A DNA stretch of 36,413 nucleotides from an uncultured Paraglaciecola sp. (lineage in GTDB: Bacteria; Pseudomonadota; Gammaproteobacteria; Enterobacterales; Alteromonadaceae): positions 1-36,413 of the forward strand of contig NZ_CAJXPA010000022.1 of assembly GCF_913058035.1 (NCBI RefSeq), read 5' to 3'. Of this stretch, positions 1 through 7,968 are shown piece after piece. The translations under genes and the position numbers were made by a program. Under the pieces are notes generated by a model. It saw nothing but the letters and a program-made list of their open reading frames with translations, made no database searches and was not told the origin of the DNA. The stretch's first letter is position 1, and the number at the start of each line of letters is the position of its first letter.

Positions 1-1261
1 GGCAATATGTAGCTGTTGTGCTGAAGCCTTTAGGGGGCTTGATGGTAAATTCAAAGATAAATTTATCAACTGACAATACCGACGTGTCAAACAATAACGG
101 AGCAAGACGTGCACCAGTGTGGCTTAAGGCTAATGCAAACTGATTGTCAGGTTCGAGTTGTAAAACCTTATTCAGTTCTAGGTGAGCCACTTCAAATTCA
201 TTACTTTGTAATGCAGTTTCAACAAAATTAAGTCTAGCTTCTGTGGGTATAAATTTAAGAGTGAGTATTTTTTTTTCGAGTTCAAAAGCTTTTTTAATAT
301 CACCATTAACCTTACATGCACGGCTAGACAAACCGATAAAGCGAGCATTCAAACGATTCACTTTGCTTAGAGCCTCAACAATCTTTAAAGCTTCTTTATT
401 CAGCCCAAGCCGTATAACTTGTTCAAGATAATCTAATTGCAAATCTACACTGTGTAAAGATGATTCAAATGCTTTTTTATAATGTGTAAATAAGTTTTGA
501 TGATCGCCTATTTCCCATTTTAATTCAGTCATGTTTTTATATGACTGTGCATAGGCTGGATTTAAGTTAATCGACTTCTGATAAGCTTCGATTGCCTCAT
601 CGTATCGACTTAAATTTGAATATGCATTACCAAGGTTATGCCATATTGCAAATTCATTAATCCCTGCATTTATGAGCTCAAAATAATAATGAATCGCCGT
701 TTCACACTGCCCTGCACTAAAATAAGTTTTTCCCAATTCAAGTTTTGCTGAAGCATCGTTTGGTTCATATTGTATAATAGAGTTAAGCAATGTGATCGCT
801 TGTTCATGTTGCAATAATCCTCGTCTAGCTTGAGCACATAAAAGTATCAAACGTTTAGAATGGCCAAACAATGTGTCTGCTTGATTAGCTACAGAGAGTG
901 CCTCTACATATTCCTCAGTTTCAACAAGCAATGATACAAGGTTATTCCATGCATCCTGATATTTTTCTTCTAATTGGATCGCGTTTTCATAATGTCGACG
1001 TGATTTTTTATATTCAGAGGCTCGTTTATACGCATTGCCTATATTATTTTCAGTATTAGGTTGGTTGGCGTTATGCTTCAGAGACTGCAGCATATAACTA
1101 ATGGCTTTTTGGTAATCTTCAGCCTTATAAGCTAACATGCCAAGTAATTGTAATGCGTTAAAGTCGTTTGCAACGTCTTTTAAATGACACAAATAATATT
1201 TTTCAGCTTCTGAAAATTCACCACGATTATGTGCTGCAAAGCCTCTTTGAAGATAATTCAA
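1..1261 (-). CDS. TPR-repeat protein, C-terminus outside window (possible TPR-2OG-Fe(II) oxygenase)
   Basis: The frame is open for about 420 codons and leaves the window before any stop. No ATG lies near the beginning. I place the start at a TTG at 1259-1261, about 10 nt after a GAGAA-type ribosome site and 5 nt past the methyltransferase stop, so the two are probably co-transcribed and translationally coupled. The protein is nearly all tetratricopeptide repeats; a clear unit near residues 210-240 reads AIWHNLGNAY...YDEAIEAYQKSINLNP, and I count about eight units. The last visible residues (DKFIFEFTIKPPKGFSTTATY) resemble the linker that precedes a 2OG-Fe(II) oxygenase domain in TPR proteins found beside TonB receptors. 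The catalytic part is not visible, so a sulfotransferase or another terminal domain cannot be excluded. TPR content is certain; the enzymatic role is inference. Confidence 0.75.
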   Translation of the reverse strand, partial: MNYLQRGFAAHNRGEFSEAEKYYLCHLKDVANDFNALQLLGMLAYKAEDYQKAISYMLQSLKHNANQPNTENNIGNAYKRASEYKKSRRHYENAIQLEEKYQDAWNNLVSLLVETEEYVEALSVANQADTLFGHSKRLILLCAQARRGLLQHEQAITLLNSIIQYEPNDASAKLELGKTYFSAGQCETAIHYYFELINAGINEFAIWHNLGNAYSNLSRYDEAIEAYQKSINLNPAYAQSYKNMTELKWEIGDHQNLFTHYKKAFESSLHSVDLQLDYLEQVIRLGLNKEALKIVEALSKVNRLNARFIGLSSRACKVNGDIKKAFELEKKILTLKFIPTEARLNFVETALQSNEFEVAHLELNKVLQLEPDNQFALALSHTGARLAPLLFDTSVLSVDKFIFEFTIKPPKGFSTTATYC

Positions 1262-1266
1262 TTCAG

Positions 1267-2184
1267 TTAATTCTCTTTTTTAAACTTCAAAATCCATGCC
1301 ACAGGTTTATCGTGTTGACCAAGAACAAATGGTTCGACTGATAATTCTTTAGCTCCTTTTTTTACAAGAGCGTCGACCATTTTAGCCATTCTATCTTTTG
1401 AAAAAGCGACACCTCTCATGTTCAGAAGCCTCACCTGAGCCTGTTGAAGTTCTTGATGCATATTTTCAAACCATTCAATGACATCTGCGTGGTTATACTT
1501 GGCGTATTCCTGTAATAACCTTTTACAACCATTATAACAATGGGCCGTCATACCGGAACTATGCTTAACACAATAAGCATGAACAATAGGTTCAATAGCT
1601 GAAAATTCTTTAAAATATGTTTGAGTTCTTGTGGTGTCTTTATTATTGAATGAATTGGCAATTTTTTTAGATAAATCAATAAATGAACTATCTATAAGCA
1701 GATCAACTCCTTCTAACTCAGTTGCATTTCTATCGTCAATATAACCATTTTTATAATGTACAAGCGCTACAAAATCTCCCTTAAGAGTCATAATTCGCAA
1801 CGCTTCGTAAAAGCCATCTTCTGTGGAATATTCGATGCCAAACTGACTCAGCACATGTTCAAAACTACTATCTGAAAAAGATAAATTATTACATGAACCT
1901 ATTTGTACCTGTGCTTGAGGAATATCTTCCTGAAGACGCACAAGAGCAACATTCGAAATATCAACCGCATAGAGATTTAAATAAGTTTGATGACTGACTG
2001 AATGAAATATGGAACCTGCACCTGACGCTAAGTCAATTATTCGATCGGTAGGCTGAAAGTCATTAAATATTTGCTTCCAAAACTCAGCTAATTCAGGATG
2101 TTTATTGCCTAATTTATCAACAAACACTTCACCTTTTGAACTTTCATATTCCCAGTAGTCAGACCAGTTTTCACTTTGACTCAT
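1267..2184 (-). CDS. Class I SAM-dependent methyltransferase, substrate unknown
   Basis: A 305-residue cytosolic protein with a Rossmann methyltransferase core in its N-terminal half. Motif I is RIIDLASGAGS (about residues 48-58), the acidic strand-2 end is YAVDIS (about 72-77), and a motif IV-like stretch FEHVLSQFGIEYS follows. The C-terminal 150 residues (FKEFSAIEPIVHAYC... and a helical region rich in Gln) match no family I recognise, so the substrate is unknown. The ATG start follows a GAGGGT ribosome site at 4-5 nt spacing. It sits between a TonB-dependent receptor and the TPR gene on the same strand, with a hairpin terminator separating it from the receptor. Its expression therefore needs read-through or a promoter near 2190-2260. 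A role in processing something imported by the receptor is only a guess. Confidence 0.8.
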   Translation of the reverse strand: MSQSENWSDYWEYESSKGEVFVDKLGNKHPELAEFWKQIFNDFQPTDRIIDLASGAGSIFHSVSHQTYLNLYAVDISNVALVRLQEDIPQAQVQIGSCNNLSFSDSSFEHVLSQFGIEYSTEDGFYEALRIMTLKGDFVALVHYKNGYIDDRNATELEGVDLLIDSSFIDLSKKIANSFNNKDTTRTQTYFKEFSAIEPIVHAYCVKHSSGMTAHCYNGCKRLLQEYAKYNHADVIEWFENMHQELQQAQVRLLNMRGVAFSKDRMAKMVDALVKKGAKELSVEPFVLGQHDKPVAWILKFKKEN

Positions 2185-2203
2185 TGTACCCTCAACAAAA
2201 AAT

Positions 2204-2231
2204 AAAAAAGGCGGGCTAAGCCCACCTTTTT
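2204..2231 (-). terminator. Rho-independent terminator after the TonB-dependent receptor gene
   Basis: On the minus strand this reads AAAAAGGTGGGC, a TTA loop, then GCCCGCCTTTTT. That is a near-perfect stem with one T-G wobble, ending in a run of T. It lies about 40 nt after the receptor stop codon and about 20 nt before the methyltransferase start, so it should separate or attenuate the two transcripts. Confidence 0.85.
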
Positions 2232-2271
2232 GTCTTACTTATTTAATTACTAACTAATCAAATTACTTAAA

Positions 2272-5175
2272 TTAGAATTCAGCAGTAAAAGTTATATATC
2301 CAGTACGACCGAATACATCATAAGTTGCAGGCCAAGTATTTGCTTGTTGATCGTTATCACCAATTACTGGTGGAGCTTTATCAAGCAAGTTATCAATACC
2401 AGCAGTTAAACGGTAATTATCATTGATATAATACGTTCCAGATAAATCAAAGTAGTTATAACCATCGATAGACTCAACAGTGAAAACTGACCCATCATCA
2501 TCATCGTTAACTTCACCAACATGTCGCCATGCTAACTGAGCAGTAAAGTCATCTGTTGCATATCTTACTGATGTACGATGCTTATACTCTGGGACAGGTT
2601 GCCCACAGTTCGCGCCAAAATTACCAGCACATTCGATAAGCTCTCCGCCTTCAAACGGCAAGAAATCACTTTCAGAAGTGAAGGTACCTAGGTAATCAAC
2701 TGATATATCTCCACCAAAAGCTTCGATATCATAACCCAATATAACATCGACACCTTTAAGGGTAATAGATGCTACGTTTTGGCTTCCAGTCTCAACAAAA
2801 TCAATCGTACCATCAGCACGTCTGTTTACTGTATTACAGAACTGACCGCCTGCACCAGAACCGGTAACAGAAGGGTCATAACAAGTCGCTAATATATTGT
2901 TGGTACCACCACCAAAACTAGCAACCGCATCATCAATTTGAATATCAAAGTAATCAATACTCAACGACATATCTTCACTCACATCGTAAACAAAACCAAT
3001 TGTTAAGGTTTCTGCTTCTTCTGGAACTAAGTTAGGGTTACCACCGCCAATTGAACGAACTTGACCTGAAGCTGGGTTGATAGCATTACTGAAGACTACG
3101 TCAGCTGGAACACCTGTTGCTAAACATATAGCTCTAGTTGCTTCAGTTTGTAATGCCGCAGGGCCGTTTCCAGCACATGGATCAGCTGCGCCAGGGAAAC
3201 CTTCGCCACGCGGAGAGAATAACTCACCAATATTGGGAGCACGAACTGCAGTATTGAAACCTGCACGTATTCTAAAGGTATCAACAGGTGCCCATGAGCC
3301 AGCAACTTTATAGCTGTCTACTGTTCCTGAAGAAGAGTAATCTTCAGAACGATATGCTAATTGCATATCTAATGAATCTGCAAATTTAACACCATCTAGA
3401 AATGGCATATCAATTTCAACAAAATAGCCACCTACTGTGAAACCACCAGCAAGAGCAGGCGCTCCGTTAAAACCAGCAATAGTTCCTGCGGCTAAATCTT
3501 GAGAAGGTAAGAATTCAAAAAACTCGTTTCTGTGCTCATAACCTACAGCGATACCTACTGCACCGCCGGGTAATTCAAACCAATCGCTAGTGTCGCCAGA
3601 AAGTGAAGCACCCCAGATTTTCTGTTCAAATAGTGCCGTTGCTGAAACTGCTGTTCTTAAGAACTGAGCCGATTCTTCAGAGATATTACCTTCACCAAAG
3701 ATATTTAGTGGTGAACAAGCTGATGTAGAGCCACTGGCTGAGGCATCTGCACAAGACGGATTACCATCTGCATCAAGTATTACTTGCCCAGCATCATCTG
3801 TTGCTAACAATAACGACTGGTCAAAACGACCACGGTTAACGTTACCTAACTGTGCGTTAGCATTCTGCGATTTTGCTGTTTGATAAAATACATCATAGAA
3901 CCAGCTAGAATCACCAACATTGCCACGAGCACCTACTTGGAATTGATAAGAAGTGTAAGCATCTTCTGAACGACGAGGACCAACTTCTTGCAAACGACGA
4001 CGTAATAAACCGCCACCAGCTTCGTCAGCAATGCCGTCCATATCTGTGTCGACATCTAAACCAATAGCATCAGAAATTATTTGTTGCGCTTCTGAAGTAA
4101 TAAAAGGGTTTCCGTCAAGTGTAAAAGTAGAGGTTTGGAAGATAGGAGTAGGAGCCAATTGTGAAGGAACACGGCTATCAGTGAACATATACTTGCCATA
4201 GAACTCTAGGCTTTCACTAACTTCATAAGTACCTAGCACGGTTGCCTGATGACGTTCTTGAGGTAATTGAATGTAGTTTACTGGGGCATAATTATAAAAG
4301 TCATTAACCTCACCGCTACTTACAAATGGACGAATACCGCCATCTTGGCCAAAAATTATTCCAGCATTATCAGGAGAAAATGCTGCAAAACCGCCGTTAA
4401 ATATTGCTGTTCCTGGAACACCACTAGAACCACCTGGCTCTAAACCGCCATCACCATCATCAAACAATGCAGTGGTGGCAAAATCACGGTCGCCTTGGAA
4501 CAAATCATCACGGTCTGTATAACTTAGATTAAACACAAGGTTACCTTTGCCTTCAGCAAAGTTGCCACCCAAAGTGAAATCAACGTTAAAAAGACCTGCA
4601 TCGCCGCTTTCAGTTTCTTTATAGCCTGAAGAAATCTGAACACCTTCGAAGTCATTTTTTAGTTGAAAGTTAACAACACCAGCAATCGCATCAGAGCCAT
4701 ATATGGCCGATGCACCACCAGTTAATACTTCAACATTTTTTATCAATGCAGTAGGGATTGAGTTTAAGTCAACAGTACCGCCTCTACTAGTTGGAACTGT
4801 TCGCTTTCCATCTATCAATACTAAAGTTCTGTTGGCACCTAAACCACGTAAATCGATTGACGCAGTTCCGTCACCTGGGTTATTTGATGTTCTGTCAAGA
4901 CCTGGTATTACCTGAGGAAGAGTATTCAGTAAAGCTTCGGTGTTAAACGTAGCGCTTAATTCGAACTGTTCAGCGCCTATAGAGGCGACGGGGGCGTTTG
5001 CAGCGAACTCTGCGCGTCGAATACGAGATCCGACAACAGATACTCTTTCTATTGATTTTTCCGCACTATCTGTATTTTCTTCTTGAGCTAATGCCGCTGT
5101 AGGAGCTAAGGCAGATGCCGCTCCGCAAACGACTGCTAGACGAATGGCTTTCGCCAATTTTGAATTTGTAAACAT
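2272..5175 (-). CDS. TonB-dependent outer-membrane receptor
   Basis: I start the gene at the ATG at 5175, 5-6 nt after a strong AGGGAG ribosome site, giving 967 residues; an upstream in-frame start would add seven residues without such a site. Residues 1-31 form a signal peptide ending ALAPTAALA-QEE. The plug domain follows (VSVVGSRIRR near 45, DLRGLGANRTLVLIDGKR near 105-122, IYGSDAIAGVVNFQLK near 155-170). A large beta-barrel ends GRTGYITFTAEF, with the terminal Phe typical of proteins assembled by Bam. Several Cys-containing loops lie in the barrel. The family takes up substrates such as siderophores, vitamin B12 and oligosaccharides using TonB-ExbBD energy. Nothing here fixes the substrate; no sugar or iron genes are adjacent, and the next genes are a methyltransferase and a TPR protein. 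This is the 'SVVGSRI' type common in Alteromonadales. Confidence 0.95.
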   Translation of the reverse strand: MFTNSKLAKAIRLAVVCGAASALAPTAALAQEENTDSAEKSIERVSVVGSRIRRAEFAANAPVASIGAEQFELSATFNTEALLNTLPQVIPGLDRTSNNPGDGTASIDLRGLGANRTLVLIDGKRTVPTSRGGTVDLNSIPTALIKNVEVLTGGASAIYGSDAIAGVVNFQLKNDFEGVQISSGYKETESGDAGLFNVDFTLGGNFAEGKGNLVFNLSYTDRDDLFQGDRDFATTALFDDGDGGLEPGGSSGVPGTAIFNGGFAAFSPDNAGIIFGQDGGIRPFVSSGEVNDFYNYAPVNYIQLPQERHQATVLGTYEVSESLEFYGKYMFTDSRVPSQLAPTPIFQTSTFTLDGNPFITSEAQQIISDAIGLDVDTDMDGIADEAGGGLLRRRLQEVGPRRSEDAYTSYQFQVGARGNVGDSSWFYDVFYQTAKSQNANAQLGNVNRGRFDQSLLLATDDAGQVILDADGNPSCADASASGSTSACSPLNIFGEGNISEESAQFLRTAVSATALFEQKIWGASLSGDTSDWFELPGGAVGIAVGYEHRNEFFEFLPSQDLAAGTIAGFNGAPALAGGFTVGGYFVEIDMPFLDGVKFADSLDMQLAYRSEDYSSSGTVDSYKVAGSWAPVDTFRIRAGFNTAVRAPNIGELFSPRGEGFPGAADPCAGNGPAALQTEATRAICLATGVPADVVFSNAINPASGQVRSIGGGNPNLVPEEAETLTIGFVYDVSEDMSLSIDYFDIQIDDAVASFGGGTNNILATCYDPSVTGSGAGGQFCNTVNRRADGTIDFVETGSQNVASITLKGVDVILGYDIEAFGGDISVDYLGTFTSESDFLPFEGGELIECAGNFGANCGQPVPEYKHRTSVRYATDDFTAQLAWRHVGEVNDDDDGSVFTVESIDGYNYFDLSGTYYINDNYRLTAGIDNLLDKAPPVIGDNDQQANTWPATYDVFGRTGYITFTAEF

Positions 5176-5210
5176 GTATGTCTCCCTGGACCACAATTTT
5201 AGTGTGTTTT

Positions 5211-5224
5211 GTCGTTGAAACGAC
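5211..5224. repeat. Small perfect inverted repeat in the receptor leader
   Basis: GTCGTT-GA-AACGAC, 6+2+6 nt. It lies between the predicted promoter (5258-5285) and the receptor ATG, so it would be transcribed as a leader hairpin about 36 nt before the start codon. It could be an operator or an mRNA structure; no T-run follows, so a terminator is unlikely. Confidence 0.4.
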
Positions 5225-5257
5225 TTTTAATAACAAGGTAGTGAACCTCTAGACGAT

Positions 5258-5285
5258 AATATACGCAATTAGGTCGGTTGGTCAA
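5258..5285 (-). promoter_or_regulatory. Predicted sigma-70 promoter of the TonB-dependent receptor
   Basis: On the minus strand TTGACC (5280-5285) is followed after 16 nt by TATATT (5258-5263). Transcription would start near 5250, giving a leader of about 75 nt before the receptor ATG at 5175. This is from sequence match only. Confidence 0.5.
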
Positions 5286-5349
5286 TAAGATGAGTGGCAT
5301 AGATTATTAGATACAACCAATCAAGCAGCATATTGCATTAAACTAGTAA

Positions 5350-5367
5350 AAAATTGTTTACAATTTT
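5350..5367. repeat. 18-bp palindrome between receptor and ComFB-like gene
   Basis: AAAATTGT-TT-ACAATTTT is a perfect 8+2+8 palindrome in the divergent region between the receptor (minus) and the ComFB-like gene (plus). It has the size of a dimeric repressor operator. I do not recognise the regulator, and AT-rich composition raises the chance of coincidence. The remainder of 5286-5434 holds nothing I can name. Confidence 0.35.
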
Positions 5368-5476
5368 ATAACATGACTATCATTTTTTTAAAGTGATTTC
5401 AGCAACTAACTCACTGTTGGAGGTGCGTTATTAGATTTGTAAACGTGCCAAAAGTGTAAAGTCTCAAGCAAAATAT

Positions 5477-5519
5477 CTTCTTGATGCATATATTAAATAC
5501 CAAAATATACATCAAGAAG
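5477..5519 (+). repeat. Long inverted repeat at the 5' end of the ComFB-like reading frame
   Basis: The left arm cttcttgatgcatat (5477-5491) pairs with atatacatcaagaag (5505-5519) over 15 bp with a single C-A mismatch, around a 13-nt loop. The right arm contains the AAGAAG (5514-5519) that would be the ribosome site for the TTG start at 5528, so in the mRNA this site would be buried in the stem. Confidence 0.6.
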
Positions 5520-5527
5520 TTAAACAT

Positions 5528-5761
5528 TTGGTATTAGAAAGAATTGAGATTTTGGGTTTGAGTAAGTCAAAAAATGAAGATTATTTGGCAGACCTATGCT
5601 GCCTTGCACTCAATCAGATCCCACCCCGATACATTCGATTTGAAGTGGATATGTCGTTTTATCTGCACCAAAGTGAACGTCAACAAATGGAAATGAATGC
5701 CCTAAACGCTGTGAGTCAAGCCATTAGCTTTTTAGACCAAACAGAATTAGAAAGAAATTAA
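5528..5761 (+). CDS. Late-competence ComFB family protein, start uncertain
   Basis: The ComFB signature is clear: DYLADLCCLALNQIPPRYIR, then VDMSFYL and a C-terminal helix ERQQMEMNALNAVSQAISFL. These are small helical proteins of poorly known function; in gammaproteobacteria they are usually stand-alone. The family also has an N-terminal helix of the IHNYYE-LV type. Here the matching IHQEVKHLVLERI lies mostly upstream of the first conventional start, a TTG at 5528 with AAGAAG 8 nt before it. The frame stays open back to a TAG at 5432-5434. The only strong ribosome site upstream is GGAGGT at 5419-5424, 10 nt before an ATT codon at 5435; that start would give 108 residues. The given coordinates are the minimal conventional form. 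Either an unusual start is used or the gene is losing its start. Confidence 0.65.
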   Translation: MVLERIEILGLSKSKNEDYLADLCCLALNQIPPRYIRFEVDMSFYLHQSERQQMEMNALNAVSQAISFLDQTELERN

Positions 5762-5781
5762 TGATGTTGAATGAAAATTTT

Positions 5782-5892
5782 GGTGGCGACCCCCCAGCCA
5801 CACCTCGGCACATGAGTCCTTTGCTGCGGCTGCTCCCTTCCGGGTCTGACCGGGTTCACAAATTATCATTGCGAAGGGACCGAAAGGTCACC
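5782..5892 (-). ncRNA. ffs: 4.5S RNA, small bacterial signal recognition particle RNA
   Basis: On the minus strand the core reads GGTCAGACCCGGAAGG then GAGCAGCC, matching the SRP RNA apical domain with its GGAA tetraloop and the Ffh-binding internal loop. The ends pair (5' GGTGACC with 3' GGTCGCC), giving a hairpin of about 111 nt, close to the 114 nt of E. coli 4.5S RNA. It binds Ffh and guides membrane-protein ribosomes to FtsY. It is convergent with the ComFB-like gene. A spurious reading frame covers it on the plus strand. Confidence 0.95.
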
Positions 5893-5938
5893 ATTGAAAT
5901 CTCTACTTACAGCTTTAGCTTTGTTCTAGAGCGGGCGC

Positions 5939-5967
5939 ATTATGGACAAAGCTTATGACAGATGCAA
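5939..5967 (-). promoter_or_regulatory. Predicted sigma-70 promoter of ffs with GC-rich discriminator
   Basis: Minus strand TTGCAT (5962-5967), 17-nt spacer, CATAAT (5939-5944), followed directly by GCGCCCGC. A GC-rich discriminator after the -10 is typical of stable-RNA promoters under stringent control. Start near 5932 would leave a 5' leader of about 40 nt to be trimmed from the SRP RNA precursor. Confidence 0.65.
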
Positions 5968-6048
5968 CCCACTTTTATAACAATAATTACAAAATATAGA
6001 AATTATTTAAAATTTTCTCAACCATCTGATTACCAACTAACGTAATTA

Positions 6049-7098
6049 TTAACCAAAACGTTCTTCAGCAATTTGATTAGCGACTATATTAGTTGAAAGA
6101 CCTTGTGACTTAGCACGATGATATATTTCTAGCAGTGTATCGCTAATTTTTTCGATATGGTCTCGTAATTCTTTATCAGAGCTTGATATAGACTGGTGGT
6201 ATATGTCAATTATACCACCAGCGTTAAGTACATAATCCGGGGCATACAAAATTCCCTTGTCAACCAACAACTGACCACATTCTTCTTTGGCTAATTGATT
6301 GTTTGCTGCCCCGGCAACAACTTTTACCTTAAGTCTTGCAATGTTTTTGGCATTAAGAATAGCTCCCATTGCACAAGGAGCGAATACATCGACATCTAAA
6401 TCATAAATGTCTTCAGGACTGACTGCCGTGGCAGAAAACTCGGTAACTGCTTTTTCAATATTTTCTGGATGCATATCAGTCACAAATAACTTAACACCCT
6501 TTTTGTGTAAATGTCTCGCTAAACGAGTACCAACATGTCCTAAACCTTGAATAGCTACTTTCACACCCTTAAGGTCTGATTTCATTACATGTTCAACACT
6601 AGTCTTGAGGCCAACATACACCCCATAAGCTGTTGAAGGAGCAGGATTTCCATCGGCTGGTTCAGAATTAATATGATAATTTGCGTGAATACCTGATACA
6701 TATTTTGTTTGTCTGCTCATTACCTTCAAGTCATCAACAGTCAAACCTGAGTCTTCGGCACTAATATATTGACCAGATAAACTATCAATGAACTTACCCA
6801 TCGATAACATTTTTTCAATGGTTTTTTCAGTTCGTGGATTGCCAATAATAACGGCCTTGCCACCCCCCTGTTTTAGACCAGCCATTGCTGCTTTGTAAGT
6901 CATACCCTTTGACAATCTCAACACATCTCGTAATGCTTCTTCGTCGCTTCCATAAGGCCACATTCGGCAACCACCCAACGCACTACCAAGGTTTGAATTA
7001 TGCACAGCAATGATCGCTTTTAATCCTGTGGTTTTATCTTGATAAAAAGCCACATGTTCGTGCCCATCATATTCGCTATGCTCAAAAACCGACATCAT
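6049..7098 (-). CDS. Leucine dehydrogenase (Glu/Leu/Phe/Val dehydrogenase family)
   Basis: NAD-dependent oxidative deamination of leucine, valine and isoleucine to branched 2-oxo acids, feeding catabolism or branched fatty-acid precursors. The 349 residues match the usual length of about 350. The N-terminal substrate domain carries the glycine-rich GGCRMWPY and the active-site region MTYKAAMAGLKQGGGKAVI (about 66-84) with its conserved lysines. The C-terminal nucleotide domain has GLGHVG (about 185-190). The downstream APCAMGAILN and AGAANNQLA blocks are also present. The start is the first of two ATGs, placed 5-6 nt after AAGAAGG. The gene diverges from an Lrp/AsnC regulator, which makes that protein its likely regulator. 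Phenylalanine dehydrogenase is a close relative and cannot be fully excluded by eye. Confidence 0.9.
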   Translation of the reverse strand: MMSVFEHSEYDGHEHVAFYQDKTTGLKAIIAVHNSNLGSALGGCRMWPYGSDEEALRDVLRLSKGMTYKAAMAGLKQGGGKAVIIGNPRTEKTIEKMLSMGKFIDSLSGQYISAEDSGLTVDDLKVMSRQTKYVSGIHANYHINSEPADGNPAPSTAYGVYVGLKTSVEHVMKSDLKGVKVAIQGLGHVGTRLARHLHKKGVKLFVTDMHPENIEKAVTEFSATAVSPEDIYDLDVDVFAPCAMGAILNAKNIARLKVKVVAGAANNQLAKEECGQLLVDKGILYAPDYVLNAGGIIDIYHQSISSSDKELRDHIEKISDTLLEIYHRAKSQGLSTNIVANQIAEERFG

Positions 7099-7217
7099 GT
7101 TGCCCTTCTTAAATTCTTAATTGCTAATAATATCCCAAAACATATAGGACATCTTTTGCAACTTTATTGACTAGCTGTTCTAGTTACACCAATAAATTAC
7201 AAATGAATTGAGTCACT

Positions 7218-7231
7218 AGGATAAATATCCT
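7218..7231. promoter_or_regulatory. Candidate Lrp-type operator between divergent genes
   Basis: AGGATA-AA-TATCCT is a perfect 6+2+6 palindrome in the 211-bp gap between leucine dehydrogenase and the Lrp/AsnC regulator. Its outline (TAG-AT-rich centre-CT) resembles the Lrp consensus YAGHAWATTWTDCTR. Assignment is by position and shape only. Confidence 0.4.
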
Positions 7232-7309
7232 CTTTTTTGTCTTGAAAAAGAATTAAACTTTCATCATGCTACCGATCAAGTTAACGCTCTAAACCAGACA
7301 ACATATTTT

Positions 7310-7777
7310 ATGAAACTAGACAAATTTGATCGAGAAATTCTCCGTGTCATGCAAAAAGATGCAACTGTTTCGATGGCTGATTTAAGTCAGAGAGTGGGCC
7401 TATCACACACACCTTGTTGGAGAAGGGTAAAACGCCTTGAAGCAGAAAAAGTTATTTTACAAAAAGTAACCCTACTTGATAATAAAAAGTTGAATTTAGG
7501 TGTGTCGGTATTCATTTACGTCACTTTGAAAAATCATGACGGCGAGTCATTAAATGATTTCGAAAAAGCGGTGCAAAGTATTGAATCAATTGTGGAGTGT
7601 CATACTACAAGTGGAGACAAGGATTATTTACTTAAGGTCATTGTTGAAAGTATTGAAGAGTATGAGCACTTGCTTAAAACTAAGCTAACAAACCTACCTT
7701 TAGTTGATCATTTAAGTTCTACTTTTGCTCTTAAACAAGTCAAAAACACAACTGAGTTACCAATTAAAAATTTATAG
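7310..7777 (+). CDS. Lrp/AsnC-family transcriptional regulator
   Basis: A 155-residue protein with the full two-domain layout. The N-terminal winged helix-turn-helix begins KLDKFDREILRVMQKDATVSMADLSQRVGLSHTPCWRRVKRLE (about 2-45); the SHTPCWRR recognition helix is typical of the family. The C-terminal RAM/ACT-like effector domain (about 65-145) includes VECHTTSGDKDYLLKV and ends DHLSSTFALKQVK. Such proteins form dimers to octamers and respond to amino acids. The gene is divergent from leucine dehydrogenase, so regulation of branched-chain amino acid catabolism (as with BkdR) is the natural inference, but the ligand is not visible. Confidence 0.92.
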   Translation: MKLDKFDREILRVMQKDATVSMADLSQRVGLSHTPCWRRVKRLEAEKVILQKVTLLDNKKLNLGVSVFIYVTLKNHDGESLNDFEKAVQSIESIVECHTTSGDKDYLLKVIVESIEEYEHLLKTKLTNLPLVDHLSSTFALKQVKNTTELPIKNL

Positions 7778-7861
7778 GAAATACCTTAGCTCAGAAATAG
7801 TAAATATTTTCACAAAAATTAAAGAATCTACTAACACTCTCCATCTCGAATCGCTGAGCTG

Positions 7862-7917
7862 ACTTTGAAATTACCTTCCAAAAACTTATCTTGTTTTTTG
7901 ATGAGTAATTTCAAAGT
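7862..7917. repeat. Large nested inverted repeat between convergent genes
   Basis: Outer arms actttgaaattac (7862-7874) and gtaatttcaaagt (7905-7917) are perfect over 13 bp. The 30-nt interior holds a second pairing, caaaaac with gtttttg. It lies between the convergent ends of the Lrp gene and tyrR, a usual place for a two-way terminator, but no clean T-run follows the outer stem on either strand. The rest of 7778-7968 shows nothing else. Confidence 0.6.
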
Positions 7918-7968
7918 AGATGAACATTGTGTGTTTAGTCAGCATTTATAAACTAACTGACGTTATCA

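Noticed and set aside
5761-5958. A 65-codon plus-strand open frame after the ComFB-like gene
   Set aside because: It overlies the 4.5S RNA gene on the opposite strand and has no family features.
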